Below, piece after piece: positions 33,801 to 48,800 of a stretch of DNA of 64,000 nt. Source of the DNA: Choristoneura fumiferana. Lineage: Eukaryota; Arthropoda; Insecta; Lepidoptera; Tortricidae. Every line of letters starts with the position of its first letter. The first letter of the stretch is position 1. The notes below the pieces were generated by a model. It was given only the letters and a program-made list of their open reading frames with translations. It was not told the origin of the DNA and did no database searches. The position numbers and the translations under genes were made by a program. Location of the stretch: positions 848,141-912,140 of the forward strand of contig NC_133495.1 of NCBI RefSeq assembly GCF_025370935.1, in the 5' to 3' direction.

Positions 33801-36800
33801 TAAGTTTTATTAATGACAATTTGTTAACGTCTGTACTACTAATAATCTGAATACATACGAAAACTAAACAATAATGGTATAACATCACAACAACGGATGA
33901 CCTGGTAAAAGCTGCGGGTTCACGGTGAATGCGGCCGCTGCGAACAGAAGCAACTGGAGGTCTGTGGGGGAGGCTTATGTCCAACAGTGGACGTCCCACG
34001 GCTGAGATGATGATCACAACAACACCTGTATATATTCCCCCCTATAAAAATAGTAGGCCGATTTCTAAATTCATCTTCCCTACCAGCATGCAACAATCAT
34101 AAAGATAGGCACGTAAACAACAATCCGACACAACAATAGCATTGATACAAAACTACATAATCTTACACAATAGTAACATGATACTTGGCATATGCCCGTG
34201 TATGAAAAAAAAACTATAAACCTATTAAAAATATTATAATGGTCTGCTAAATTATCACTACCGGCAAGTGGCTTAATATTCCCGTGCTGTGACTATACAT
34301 ATCAATAAAGTAAAACCAAACTGCAGGCAAGGCATCTGCAGTCCTGATGGTGCTGCGGATGTCTATGGGCGACGGTATTTTGAAGCACGTTTTCGTCACG
34401 CCGCGCCCAAAGAAACGCCGCTTGTTCATAGTTTGTCAAAACCCTGAGTTAATGTCCATTTAATTTCATAAGAGCACCTTTGCTTCGCTCAATTAATAAT
34501 ACAAACAGTCCTTCAACACCTAAACAAAGTTTTTTTAAGAAGTGCAGATTGTTTTTCTATAGTTCTATGTAACCCCACAATAGAGGATAAAATAGTAGAT
34601 TGTTCAACAAGGAACTAAAACACGAGATGTTATAGTTCGAGTGGCATTATGGTTGTTTAGTCTCGCGTTAACACTACTTTTCACTTTAAATGCGAAGAAA
34701 AAAAACAATTTTTGTTCAAAATTACAATATTACTTTTTAAAAACGTACGCTCGACAAATAGACAGGCCATCTGTTCAAAATTCAAATAGCAAAAAAAGTT
34801 TGTTGCGCGGTTCAGTTGCAGCATTCACAAACACCGTGTTGGCTGTTTAGGGGTTCCTAACGTAAATTAAAAAAAATACCTTAATCCCTAGAGAATAAAA
34901 AGGGGCTTTAGTCCCGATATGCAGACTAAAGCAACATTTTAAGAGCATGAGAAGTGAAAAAATATTTAAATTTCTACGGGTCAGTAACTTTTCCTTTTAA
35001 AAAAAAAATGCAGTGGCAGGAGTATGCTCTCGACAGAGACTTAGGCGGCAGAAAGGGGAATCGGACACTTTACCGGGCTATAAAAAAATATGGATGGATA
35101 CGGGCAGCAGCTATTGAATAACTGCATTTTTAATTGCCCGTATAATTTGTCAACAAGTATTGTCGTGAAACACTTCTAAAACTCGAAAAGCGAACAACTG
35201 ATTATTTCGGCGCGATATTCCTAAACATATTCGTTAATTAGACACGTCGCACGCTATTCTGCTGTCGCACTCAGGGTTGCCAGTTATATGTGAAAAGTTT
35301 GATGGAAATATTTGTTTTGTAAAAAAAAGAGGTTAAATACAAACTTTGTTTTGTTGCTGACCATCATTTTATGACTGCTATCAAAACTACATATCTGTAA
35401 CAAATTACTAATATGATCTGATAGAGGTGGGTGAAATTCAATTTGCAATATTTGGCCCTTAAGGCCCAGGTCGCACTACGGCTAAACCGCCGCGGTTTTT
35501 AACCGCGTGACTTTATGAATCAAGTCAACTAATGCAAGCGGCCGCACTGGCGGTTTAAGGTTTATTTGGATAAAAAAGACACGCGGTTAATAACCGCGGC
35601 GGTTTAGCCGCAGTGCGGCCTCAGCTTAACAAACATCTATGTAAGAAACGATTCGGGACTAATTTATACCATTAAAACTCAACAAAGCTATAACTCCATT
35701 TATTTAAACATTTGAAACTTAACGGTAAAATTTGAAGACATTTTTAAATGAAACAAAGAAACTATTTAAAATTGTGTTAACTTCTATGATAAAAACGTAA
35801 TAAATACCGCTAATAAATGTACAAGTAGGTATTTTTAGTCCATTTGTGTTCGAAATATCAAGAAACGTGTGTTACAATTTGATCGTTAATTCAAAACTTA
35901 AATTAAACGGAGAATAGCGCCCCGGATAATAGTTACCAAATATGTAATAAGTATGTTTCTTTCTGAATTACCACATAAAATAAATGCAATCTAAATAAAT
36001 AAATACAATACTTTCTTTGATGAATTTAAAAATAATAATAATAATCTTTATTTACCTGTCATAAACATAAGTACAATGTTAACAAACTTATGGGCTACAC
36101 TTATTAAAAGGGACAAATAACATACATTACCCTGAACTAGGAAAATTCCTAAGTTTCAGGTGTAGATGTAGAAGAGCCTATTGATTAAACTTAATATAGA
36201 GAGAGAAAGAGACAAACATTTAATATACATATTGGAGACAGAAAAACATACGTTAGAGGGAATATTAAAGCAATCATCGAATAGTATAACTGACTGGATA
36301 GCCAATAGTTAGACAAATCTGACTACTACCTATGCTCAGTCTCGGGTTCGATCTCTGATCGGGGCCAATTTTCTTATGAAAATACAAATGATTGTTCTAG
36401 TCTTGTATTTGTCCTATGATTAATGTTTAAGTAAGTTTATCAGTTACTCAGCACCCCTAGTACAGTCAAGGATTCATTTCATGGTGGTTACGCATGGAAC
36501 CTTTTCAAAGGAAAAGTCATTACGATTTTCCTTGTTTATTAATGCGATTTCACTATGACGTTTTCTGTGAAATGGTTCCATTGTGGCTCATGAATTAAAG
36601 TCCTTGACTGTACAAGCATTATTACTCAGTTTGCGAGTAGGTCAATTGGTGTCAATTGCCCAATGACTATTTCGTCAGTACCTACTTTGAAAAAATCTCG
36701 TATCTCAAATCAATACGTCAACAAAATCGACCCTTGAAATAATACGCATAAAGTTCACTCTCAAAAATTATCAAATTTAAGTTACGAGCTTTTTTAAAAG

Positions 36801-39800
36801 TAGGGACGATTCATTGAATAACTCCCTCAGTAGACAACCCTAGCGCAACGTTGGCAACAGGCCTCGCCTTGCACGCGTGTTTATGGCTATCAGCCGTACT
36901 GAAATATTATAAGAGTATTCGTCTATTTGTGTTATATTTATTTAGGTCTTTTTAATTTTTATTTAGATCTGGAATCAGCTTACAGCGGCAACATTCCCGT
37001 AGCGTTACAACTTAGGGATCTTTAAAAGGCGAGCCTACCAATTCCTAAAAGGGTCGGCAACGCACCTGTGATTCCCCTCGTGTTGCGGGTGTCCATGGGC
37101 GACGGTGATCGCTCTCCATCAGGTGACCCGTCTGCTCGTTAACCCCCTCTTATATAAAAAAATATATATATTTATACTAAACTTAGTATGAACAATATTT
37201 TCAATTCCTAAAACCATTTGGTATGAAGGTAACCCTTGTTGTATGGTAGGTAGTTTACGCACTAGATCCAATTTCCGTCATCTGATTTTACTGTACAAAT
37301 AGTTCTACGATGACTCTAATCCGTATTTTTACGGATTCGGATTGTTGTAGTACGACACCGCTCTTCTGGCACAATCAACAAAAAAACTTGTTTTTTTTGG
37401 CTGCTATGCTCTATCCTATGCTAACACTGATACCTGGAAATCTGTACGGGACGAATCCGACTCACACTTAGCCGGTTATTTAGCCCGGCCCTGTTAAACC
37501 TAGTTTTGAAAAAAAAATATTACAGCAAATATATTGCGGGGTTAGTAATATTTTAAGTCCCGCTATTGAATATTACCTGAGGGCCTATTCCGAAGTTCGA
37601 TAATCGATGTTCGGATCGTACCGTCCCTCTCGCTCTCGTATTAAATAGTATAAGTGTCAGAGGGAACGCACGACACTATCTTCGAGTTTCGTAGTATCCC
37701 TGCAGCTTACCATTAAACCTTCGGGTGGAGCGTGACGTCACTCTGCAACTGGGTCGCGCCTGGGGCCGAGAGCTAAGCGTGAAGCGTGTCTCTGTAGACG
37801 AAGCTGATCTGGTGCGCTAATGCGCTTTGAGATGTATAACTATTTAAACTCAAACTCTCGCCGTTTAAGATTCAAATAAGTTACAAATACGCACTCGTAG
37901 ATAACGAAAACTTTCATGCGGCACGCTGCAACTATTTAAGGGGCTACTACGGAATTCGAAAATCGAAGTTCGTATCGTACCGTCCCTATCACTCTCGAAT
38001 TAAAAAATATAAGCGTCAGCGAGACGGCAAGATACGAAGTTTGAATATTGCACTTCGTAGTATAGGGCTAGATCACGCTGAAGTCCGAAAGCAAATCGTG
38101 ATTCATGGTGTGACGTAATGGTTGCTGGTACATGTTACAATTAAGATGGAAGATAGAGTTTTGTAGAAGTAGGAAAATAACGTATTTGCCTAAATACAAT
38201 CTGCTAAAATACGCCATAAACAAATTGAACTAAATAGGTACTCGAAAATACAAACAGACATGAATGCACAGAAAAACCAGAAAAAGAGACCAGCACTGGA
38301 AATCGAACTCAGGTCCTCAGCATTCCGTGCTGCGTGCTATAACCCCTACACCACTGCTGGACAGGAATCTAGACACGAATTTTTCCTATGCATACTAGGT
38401 TCCTTATTTCTACTTTGCTACTTAAGCAGCAGCACTAGCGACATCTATGTGGCGTCGACAGGCGTCACACTCTTTCGGAACCAACCGCTCACCCAGACAA
38501 GAGATGTCGCTACTAAGCAAATAGGTACTTATTGCGTAGACATCAATTTTACACTTAACAATGTCGTGCCGTAACTAGCGTAGGCTAGTGTCACGCAAAG
38601 GGTTGAGGGCCATTTGTGACGCGCAGTGGCTCGACAAACCGTTGGTTTGATGCTAGTATAATAATTAGTATGGAAGGTAGACTAATTATACGGGCAAGCA
38701 TAATATGTAAAAACCTAGCTTAACGCAGCTAGATCTCCTTGTAATAAGAGAACCATTCTGTAAATCGAATGGTCCTATTTAATCACAGCTTTTTACTGTG
38801 GCAACAATAGGTGGCAACCCTAAGTGACGTGACGTAGCGCGTGCGTCACGCTGCAACTAGGTCACGCCAAGGGCCGAGGGCCAAGTGTGACGCGCGTGGC
38901 TCAACTGACCGTTGTTGTTCTCTGGCTCATTGTAACATGGAGAAACAAACCACTTAACCTTCGAAGGGCCATGTCCAATCTTGTTAAGTAAATTTTTGTG
39001 GAAACCGTGTTTTTCAAAGACATCTAGTCGTTTTGACTTAACTCATGCAGCTCCCTCTTTGTACCTACAAATACTTTTAGGCTTAAAAACTCTTATAAGA
39101 AACTTAGAACTTTATCACGTCTGCTCGTTTGCCCCCTCTTATATAAAAAAAAACTTTATCCGTTTATCTGTCAGTCAAAGCTATTTTTAAAAGTTACGTT
39201 CAGATTAATACAAACAAAACCGGCCAAGAGCTTATCGGACCGGCCCAGAATAGGGTTTCGTAGCCATTATGAAAAAATTAAGTATATTTTTCTAAGGATT
39301 TTGTATTTTATACGGAATCTTCCAAGTCTAGGTATATTTTATACCTTAGGCTGCTATTTACTCTTGAACTACTAATAATTCTCAAGCAAACTTAGCCGTT
39401 ATAGTTTTTTAGCTTTTTTAGCGGTTTAGCTCGATTTTGATGAAAATTTGCTCTTTAAAGTTGAATATTTCGCAAACAAATCACTAAATCGAAAAATCGT
39501 CCCAGCAAACCCCTAATGGTTTTAAAATACCAATCTAACGATACCCCACACTATAGGGTTGTATGAGAAAAAAAAATCACCCCCACTTTACGTCTACAGT
39601 ACGCTAAAAAAATTTTTTTATTTTTTTATTGTACTATTTTGTCGGCATAGTTTACATATACTTATATCCGTGCAAAATAACAGCTTTCTAGCATTGATAG
39701 TACCTGAGCAAAGCCGCGGACGGACAGACAGACAGACAGACATGGCGAAACTATACGGGATCCGTTTTTGCCATTTTGGCTCCGGAACCCTAAAAACTTA

Positions 39801-42800
39801 AGTCAGTGCATAATTTTTTTTTAATGCATACTTACTATCAATCAAAAGTATAACCCTTCGAACGTGAGGTTTCATAGCAAATCTGTGGAAATTAAACATT
39901 TTAAACCGTCCCAGTGTTGTTGTTTATCGCGACGAAGTCCTAATCCTAATCCTGCCGTGAAGCAGCAGTGCTTGCACTGTTGTGTTTCGGCGTGGAGAGT
40001 AAGACAGCCGGTGAAATTACTGGCACTTGAGGTATCCCATCTTAGGCCTTTAGGTTGGCAACGCATCTGCAATCCCCCTGGTGTTGCGAGTGTTTATGGG
40101 CAGTGGTGATCTCTTACCATCAGGAGACCCACTTGCTCGTTTGCCATCCAGTCGAATAAAAAAAAAAAAAAAAGTACTAAAGGGTTTAACTACTTTTGTG
40201 CTTGACTGTGCCTTCGATTGCACAGCGCCGGCAGTTGTTAACTTCCTGATTGAATTATTCTTTGATCACAAAATAACAGAGCCCTTTGAAGAATACTTCG
40301 GGAACATTCTCCAACCGGTCGGACTTGGAGATTGTTCAACGGACACTTTCGGGAATTATTATTTAGCTTGTGTCCGCTGAATTGATGGGTTGTGATAATT
40401 GATAAAAGCGTAAAGCTTTACCGCCTGTTATAGCAATATGTATGTTTTTTATGTCTAAGTGAAAAGAATATTATTAAATTTTACATGAACATGGCGGATA
40501 GCTCCCAGTGTCCTTCTGCAAACAATCGAGTAGAATCACCGCTTCCAGTGCGCACCATTTTTGACCCTATTCTTGACAAATGCTATTAGATTAAAAATTC
40601 GAAATATATAATGTTACTTTAATAAATGAATTTAATTATTATTATTATTTTACCTTAACATAATACTTGGATTTATTACAAAAAACGGCGCAATCTGTAC
40701 CTAGGTATAATTACGTCATGAAAATGAGGTACATAATATAATGCTGAAAGGACGAGGATGAAATCTATCCCACAGACTCTTTCACACAAGAAAAACTTTT
40801 AACGAGGTGTCGCCCGGGACTAGCTTTGTAAATATTTAATAAAATACCTAAAACACACGGTACCTAAGGGAAAAGAAAACGGGTTTTATATCAAAGCAGC
40901 CTTCAAATTTGTTTTTTTTTTCATGCTCGATTAATAATTAGAATAAACAGCAGAAACGCACGACAGTTTATAATTATGATGAGCAAGAACAAAATAATGT
41001 CGATTTTCATAGTAATAAGTGTGCTAAAGGTGGGGGGGAGGGGAAGGCTATAAATGGTCAAAGTTGTTGTGACATAATGTAACACTGATCAATTTAATAA
41101 TTGAAACGTTTTTATCTCTTACTATTAGACGTTAAAAAAAATGTTAACATTAACCCCTTATAGTTTCGCCATGTCTGTCTGTCTGTCTGTCTTTCTGTCT
41201 GTCCGTCCGTCCGCAGCTTTGCTCAGGGACTATCAATGCTAGGAAGCTGTAATTTTGCACGGATATATATGTAAACTATGTCGACGACAAAATGGTACAA
41301 CAAAAACTAAAAAAAAAAATTTTTTTACGGTACCTCCCATAGACGTAAAGTGGGGGTGATTTTTTTTTCTCACCCAACCCTATAGTGTGGGATATTGTTG
41401 GATAGGTCTTTTAAAACCATTAGTTAGGGGTTTGCTAAGACGACTTTTCGATTCAGCGATTTGTTTGTGAAATCAACTTGAAAGTGCAAATTTTCATTAA
41501 AATCGAGCGTCCCCCCCTCTAAAATCTAAACCGGTAGGTGGAAAAAATTGAAAAAATTCAGGATGGTAGTAAGTATATCAAACTTTCAAAGAAAACTATA
41601 ACGGTTAAGTTTGCTTGAGAATTATTAGTAGTTTAAGAGTAAATAGCAGCCTAAGGTATAAAATATACCTAAACTATGGAAGATTCCGTACGTACGAAAT
41701 CCTTAGAAAAATATTACTTGATTTTTTCGTAATGGCTACGGAGCCCTATTTCGGGCGTGTCCGCCACGCTCTTGGCCGGTTTTTTTTAAATATTATTGAT
41801 ATTGCGGATAAAATCGTTGCCACCTCTGACAAGCGGCAATATTTGTGTGTTGTTTTAGTCCAGACTATTCTAGAAAGAAAGAAAGAGAAAAACATTTATT
41901 GGTGACACTTTACAAAACAAAGAAAAAGAAAAAAGGAAATCAAGACAAATTTTGTCACGAAATGGTCCCAACTCAGCCTTATGTTGCGGCCGACGCTGGT
42001 CTTCCGTTGGAACCATACGGACGGAAGGACGGGGACGGAAGGAGACCTTTACGAAACTATCATACCAGTGATTCAGATTCAAGCTAATCGTTACAACATA
42101 TCGATCTCGATTGGGCAGATCAATCGTTGCGGTGCATCGTCCCTTGGCACCGGATCAAAGTACCCAGAGTGTATTCCTCGCGTCAGGTGTGAACGTAGTC
42201 ACCCGCCATCTTGGTGTTTATTTTTAATTTATCATTCATTCACGCGGCATCCCGGTTATTTTGGGACACGATAAAAATGTGACAATGTTTTGGACTCTTG
42301 CCTATCTGCCGAAAGGTTTTTATAAGTATCAACCGCTGATTTGTCGAAATGACACGAGGAATTTGGCTCTATGAATATACTTTTGAAGACTTCTATATAT
42401 TGCTAACGATTCCTGTTCAATTGAGTGTTTAACTGGTTTTGTAAGAGTGTTTGTAAGACAACGGATAGACTTGTATTGCATGTATTAAACATCAGTCGGT
42501 AACCAGCCAGTACATGTTGCATTTGATACACTGTGTTTTGTTCAGTATTACCCTTTAATATATCAGGATAATTTCCAAATGCTAGAGTTAATTTGGAGGG
42601 ATAAGTATGATATAGCCCTTCCAAATCGATTTGCCTTATACACGACATTAGTTAACTGGTTTTGGAAGGCGTCTTCTTCTATCTGACTAGGAGAAAATAT
42701 CGTCAATTTTTTTTGTATTTTGTTTTTTATTGTTGAGGGGAAAACGAGGGGTATCACGAGAGTTGCTCGAAACGACGATTTCCTTTCTTCTTCTTTCTTT

Positions 42801-45800
42801 CCAGAAAGGTTAAGAATATCCCAGATCCTACCATCATAATTCACAATCGGTCAAGTTGTCAAACTAAAAGTTGAATTCCTGCAAAAGGGGCAACGCATAC
42901 ACCTTAAAATACAACGTCGTCAACGTAAACATCGTTCCAAGTAATTTTTCCGTAAGTCCAAAACTTGGTAAAGGGATTGCAAGGGTCTTTTATTCCCTTT
43001 GTCAGCGAGTGCTGCTCTGTTCCCCCTTTTGAGCGGATTCCGGCGATTATATTAAACTTAGATAGCAACTTTTTTAACTGCCACCATTAAAGGGTTTTCA
43101 TTAATTTATTGAATCTTCGGAGGTTTATTTTATTGACCAAGAAACAATTAGGTCAACCCGCAAACTAAAGCGACTTAGGTCGCGCATTCACAAAGTAATT
43201 ACTAATAGTTCAGTGTTTTTAATTTGTGTTCAAATTAAATGTAACAATGTACGACATAATCTAAAATATGGAACTGTGTCAAAAGCGAAAAAAGGTGCTT
43301 ATCCGAATCACTAGATCGACGGTATAAATAAAGAGGTACATTGTAGCTGTGTCGTAGAAGTTTCGATGCAGCAATAAAAAAATATTATTTAAAACACTAT
43401 ACATAAATATTCATCTGCACAGTATTCTTACGTCAAGAATAGGTAATTCGCTCATCTAATCAAATAATGATTAATGACACAAGTACAAAAAAACTTTTAA
43501 CTATTAGGTACATGAGAGAATTTTTTTTTTTAAATTACACTCGTGGTATTTCCTTGTGTGTGAGTAAATTTATAAGTATTTTGATTAGCCAGCGGGTAGA
43601 ATTATTCTCGGCAGTTTTTCACTTTCACGTTAAATTTTTAGTCCTACTTGAGTTCATATCTCAGTTGATATTATTTAAGTCTCCTATGTATTTTGACTTT
43701 GATTTTAATTTTTATATTTTGTGCAGGTACTACACGTTGAAATCAACTGGGAATGAAAGGTTTTTAAATTTGAAAAGTTGACTAACTAGCATGCAAGTTT
43801 TCTCTAAAAGCGCTAACTAACGTTTTAGTAGAATGTTTAGTAACTTACACCTTACAGTTTTTGAGAAGTTGCTAATTCTACTAAACATTGAAAATTGCAG
43901 TCATGTCATAATCATAACATTATACTCGTAAAGACATTTATTTTGAGCTGTTTCCTTGATGATTCCTTCAGATTGCATGAAATTTATACAAAACCAAAAC
44001 TAGTATTTGCAACCAAAACTTAAAATGAACACGAAATGTTTCAGGTTCGGAAATTGAAACTGAACCCGAAATTCCTTCTTGGCAGTGATGGTTTTTCCGA
44101 AATAAAAAACCTTATCCACGTGTCCTGAGATGAAAGTCTTGACGAACGAACGGACAGACAGACAGAAGACACAATAGTGTTCTGTACCTCAGTTGGCAAA
44201 AACGGAACTCTTAAAGGATCACATTGCTGTCCGTCTGTCCGTCCGTCTGCTCGGTGCTCGTCCGTCGGTTAAGATCTTTTTCTCAGGAACGCGTGGAGGT
44301 ATCAAGTTGAAATTAATATCAAATATTCAGGAATGTCAAGTCGTGGTGGCCTAGTGGTTTGACCTATCGCCTCTCAAGCAGAGGGTCGTGGGTTCGAACC
44401 CCGGCTCGCACCTCTGAGTTTTTCGAAATTCATGTGCGGAATTAGATTTGAAATTTACCACGAGCTTTGCGGTGAAGGAAAACATCGTGAGGAAACCTGC
44501 ACAAACCTGCGAAGCGATTCAGTGGTGCGTGCGAAGTTCCTAATCAGCACTGGGCCCGCGTGGGAACTATGGCCCAAGCCCGCTTGTTCTAAGAGGAGGC
44601 CTGTGCCCAGCAGTGGGTCGTATATAGGCTGGGATGATGATGATGATGATTCAGGTCTGCTAGCCCTTGGAAAAATCAAAACTGCTAAGTCAACGCAATC
44701 GAATCCTGTAGGATACCTACTTCAATTTGTCCCTGAAAGTTAAAATGTGGTATGAAGCTTTCTGTTAACATTCATAGATACCGACAAACTACGGAAATCT
44801 CGATGCGCGAGTCCGACTCGAACTTTGCCGGTTTTTTTTTACGTATACCTCGTCCTGACTTTTTCAAATTCATCCTGGCAAACTACGGAATCCTAAAATA
44901 GTACATTTTATGTAGGTGTATAGTCTGCAAACATGGTGATTGGAAAGTACTCCCCGTAATATTTCCAAAGTGGGTGACTGTTTACAAAATAAACAAGACG
45001 GCCTAAGTGAATAATATGATGGAAACTTCACCCGTTCATGCAATGCGGCTTTGCCATTCAATTATAATTTAGGTGACATGAGGGAAAGAACTTGTTTTAG
45101 GGAGGTTTGTAAAGTTTTAAGGGGAACTATGAAGATGGGACGAAGTGCAGCTATTTTTACGCCTGACTGAATACCTATATTTACAGTCCCACGGCTAAGC
45201 CACATGGAGGGAAAATATTTTAAATATTCATCATCGTCATCTTCATCACCTACATACATCATTATCGTCGTACAGTCATTTAAAGTTCAATGTCTAAAAA
45301 ATTTCTAAACCAATTCTAGAAAGAAATCCATTTTTTCACCACACAAGACACGATTCTAATAAAACATAGCTAAGGACCACCGCAAGGACTTTCACATAAA
45401 AAAAACGCATCGAAATCGATACATCCGTTTAAAAGCTACAATGCCACAGACAGACATTGCCGTCATACTTAATAACACCCCTCTGTGGGTTAAAAAGTAT
45501 GTCAATTGATTGGTGGTATTCACCGTAACCTCTTTGTTAATACGAAATTCAAATTGTTTTATCCCTCTCATTCTCGTGTTAAATAATATTAGCGTAAGTA
45601 GGACGGCATGATACGAAGTTCCAATTTTGCACTTGGTAGGATAGAGGTCCTGTTTGTTGTCCCCTGCTTTCCCGTGCTACGCCTCAGACAGACCTATATA
45701 GGTACGTGTCTATGTACAGTAAAGTGGGGCGCGCGTCAGCGTGACGTCAGCGAGCGTCACGACCACGCCTGCGATCGAAGCGGCAGCGTAATCCTGATTG

Positions 45801-48800
45801 ATAGCGGTTCTGATTGGAAATGTATGGTCACACTCAAGAGCGCGGGAGTATAATTAGAACTCTAGTAGGTATAATGTGAAAATAACTGTGTCTCCATTTC
45901 ACGCTTAAACCCATCGACATCTATGTACATTACTAGCACTAGACTGGCTGTTTGGAACAAAACGCGCGGCGCATCAATCATGAATATTACTTTGACACAA
46001 CCGCTGTCACGGACGTCAACAGACTATAGTGAACTGTTCACAAAACCACGCTGAGAACTGATTTTGTGCGCTGTTTTGATGTAAGAAACATGCAGTCTAG
46101 TACATAGATGTCAATGCTTAAACCACAGAACGCGCATTTCTTGCACGTAGCTATCATAAAGTAATTCTTTCAGTTCCGTAGAATCGATTTAGAGGAATGG
46201 AGTAGCTATCTTAAACTTTAAGAGAGGGACTTTTTGAGACGGTAGGCTTAAAAAAAAAAGGGAAAAATGTCCAAGGTACAGTCACCAGCATCAATATCTG
46301 ACACAACAAGCGTGCATAAATATCTGACACGACTCTATTTCTAGGGCCGGAAGGACGTGTCAAATATTTTTGCACGTTTCGCTGTCAGATAGGTATTAAT
46401 GCTGATGACGGTACAACACTGATGACTTATTTACTGGTTATTGGCACACAGAAGTTTTCCCGCCAAGTGCGTACATATTATTTTATAGATCAAACTAAAA
46501 GTTACCTTAGTTTTTGGTTTAGACGCTGATTGTCATGATGTAATCGTATTGATCAAACGACTAAATTGCTTAATTTTAACTAAAATACCTTTCAGCATCA
46601 AGATATGATCGGTACAAAAAATATATATATTTTTTACTATTACATTTCATTGGCCAAGGTACAACGTATTCAGTTTTTTAGGTAAAAATGCGTCCAAAAC
46701 GCACACCGATTTAGGTTTATGCCGAAACAACCCTATTGTTCCGTAGCTAATTAACGTAACACAAACATACTCGTAGTTTATTAATTTTTATTACGAAAAA
46801 TTAAAACATTAAATAAATAAGCTTCATTTAAAGTTCAAAAAAACACATTCAGCGTTGCGTTTCGTTACTAACTTTACTTCGATACTTCCCGCCGACGGTT
46901 CAAATGGCATAGCATAGCACAAAATGTTTAAATAATGCGAAAACATTTAAATTTCGACGACTGTCCGAGGTACAATAAGGCCAAGGTACAACAGTTTCCC
47001 CTACTCAGGATAGTGATAAATGAGTTCTTGCAGTGAAAGTTTTAAATTTTGCACGAGTACTCTTTAATACAATGTAATGGAGCCCACAATATAATTTTAG
47101 TAACTTGCAACGACTATAGCTAGCTAAGGGGCTGTTTCACCATCCATTGATTAGTATTAACCGACGGTTAAATGTGATGCCGTCTCCGTCTATTCGAACA
47201 AAACAAATAGAGACGGCATCACACCTAACCGCCAGTTAACACTAATCAATGGATGGTGAAACAGCCCCTAAATGATTCACGTAGTAAATCTGCGGATAAA
47301 TGCTGCGACAGAAAACTATAGAAAAAGACTGAAACAGGCTGATAATTATTATTTTTAACCGACTTCAAAAAAAGAAGGAGGTTCTATGTTCGACTGTATG
47401 TATTTTATTTATTTACTAGAGTTTACACACGGCTTCGCACGCGTAAACTATTCGATCTGGTATTCCGTAATTTTAAAAAATTCCCTGGGATATCCCAAAA
47501 TTTAAATCGTTATCTTCATTGAAGTTGTGTTAAGAACAACTGTCGAAAATTTCAAGACTCTAAGCCCAGCGGTTGAAATTTCAAGATTTTATCCCTATCC
47601 CGTAGAAATATCGGGATATAAAGTACCTAACCTATGTGTTATTCTTGAAGTCCAGCTACCTATATACCAAATTTAATGACTCTAAGCCCAGCGATTGTTA
47701 TTTCAAGGTTTTATCCCTATCCCGTGGGAATATCGGGATAAAAAGTAGCCTATATGTTAATCCAGGGTATATATTACCTGTATGACAAATTTCATGGAAA
47801 TCCGTTCGGTAGTTTTTGCGTGAAAGAGTAACGAACGTACATCCAAACAAACATCCATCCATACAAACTTTCGCGTTTATACTCGTAATATTAGTAGGAT
47901 TTCTGGCTATGGGCGCCGTTGTAGCGGTCATTGTAACTAGCTATGTTCATGCATTTGAAATTAGTTATTATTTACCCACAAAAACATTTCATGTTAAATG
48001 TTGCCAAGACGAGACCATGTAGCTCGCACTGTCACAAAGTAATCAGATCTCTTGTAGAGCCAAGTTTCTAACCCTACGTGCCCAGCTCTAAATCTATAAG
48101 CCCTAATTTTACACTAAAGTTGCGGCGAAATACTACAGCAGTAGCTCGTAGCGAGTAGTTCGTAGCGCGTAGCAGCGTTTTCCGCTATTAATCTCGTAGG
48201 CGTGCAAACCGTGGACTAAATTGGCGAGTCGGCCGCACGAACCTTTTGCACGAGCATTGTGCATTCGTCATATGGGCTTGAACTTAAAAATCTACATTTC
48301 CGCCCGGAAAGAGTTTAAAAGATTGAATAGATTTTTTGCAAGAAGCTCATACAAACTTTCACCCCCTAGTTTAAGGGGTTGGGGGGGGGGGGTAAAAGTT
48401 CCAAGTTTCGAGAAAAGGTAGGTAGTGCCCTTGCACTTCGCTTGGCTCGTCTTAGCGGGGGCACTACCGTGCCCCAAGATTGAAAAAGAAAAATATATAT
48501 GATGTAAGTAAAAATTTACGGTTTTCGCAATTTTGTCTTTATCTGTGCTATAAGACGTTGCTTCGTACCAAATTTCAAGATTCACGGGAATTACCTGTAG
48601 GTTTTGATTCCCTTGCGAGTTTCGAAAATTGGCGGCATATACGGCTGTATCTTTTGATTTCGTTGGCTTAGAAGTTTGATTTTTTCACAGCTCCAAGGAC
48701 AGTAGACCTTAGTATTTGATATAAATTTCAGCTTGATACCTCCACGCGCTCCTGAGAAAAAGGGTCTTGACAGACGGACGGACGGACAACAAAGTGATCC

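Noticed and set aside
40081..40380. 99-codon plus-strand ORF with Asp/Phe-rich end
   Set aside because: The start lies in a retroelement 3' end and poly(A); no splice partners or known domain.
42563..42844. minus-strand ORF pair (42403-42648 and 42563-42844)
   Set aside because: Low-complexity Lys/Ser-rich frames without homology or clear splice signals.
44340..44410. tRNA gene
   Set aside because: Head of SINE S2; identical context at 60935 with a SINE body and target duplications.
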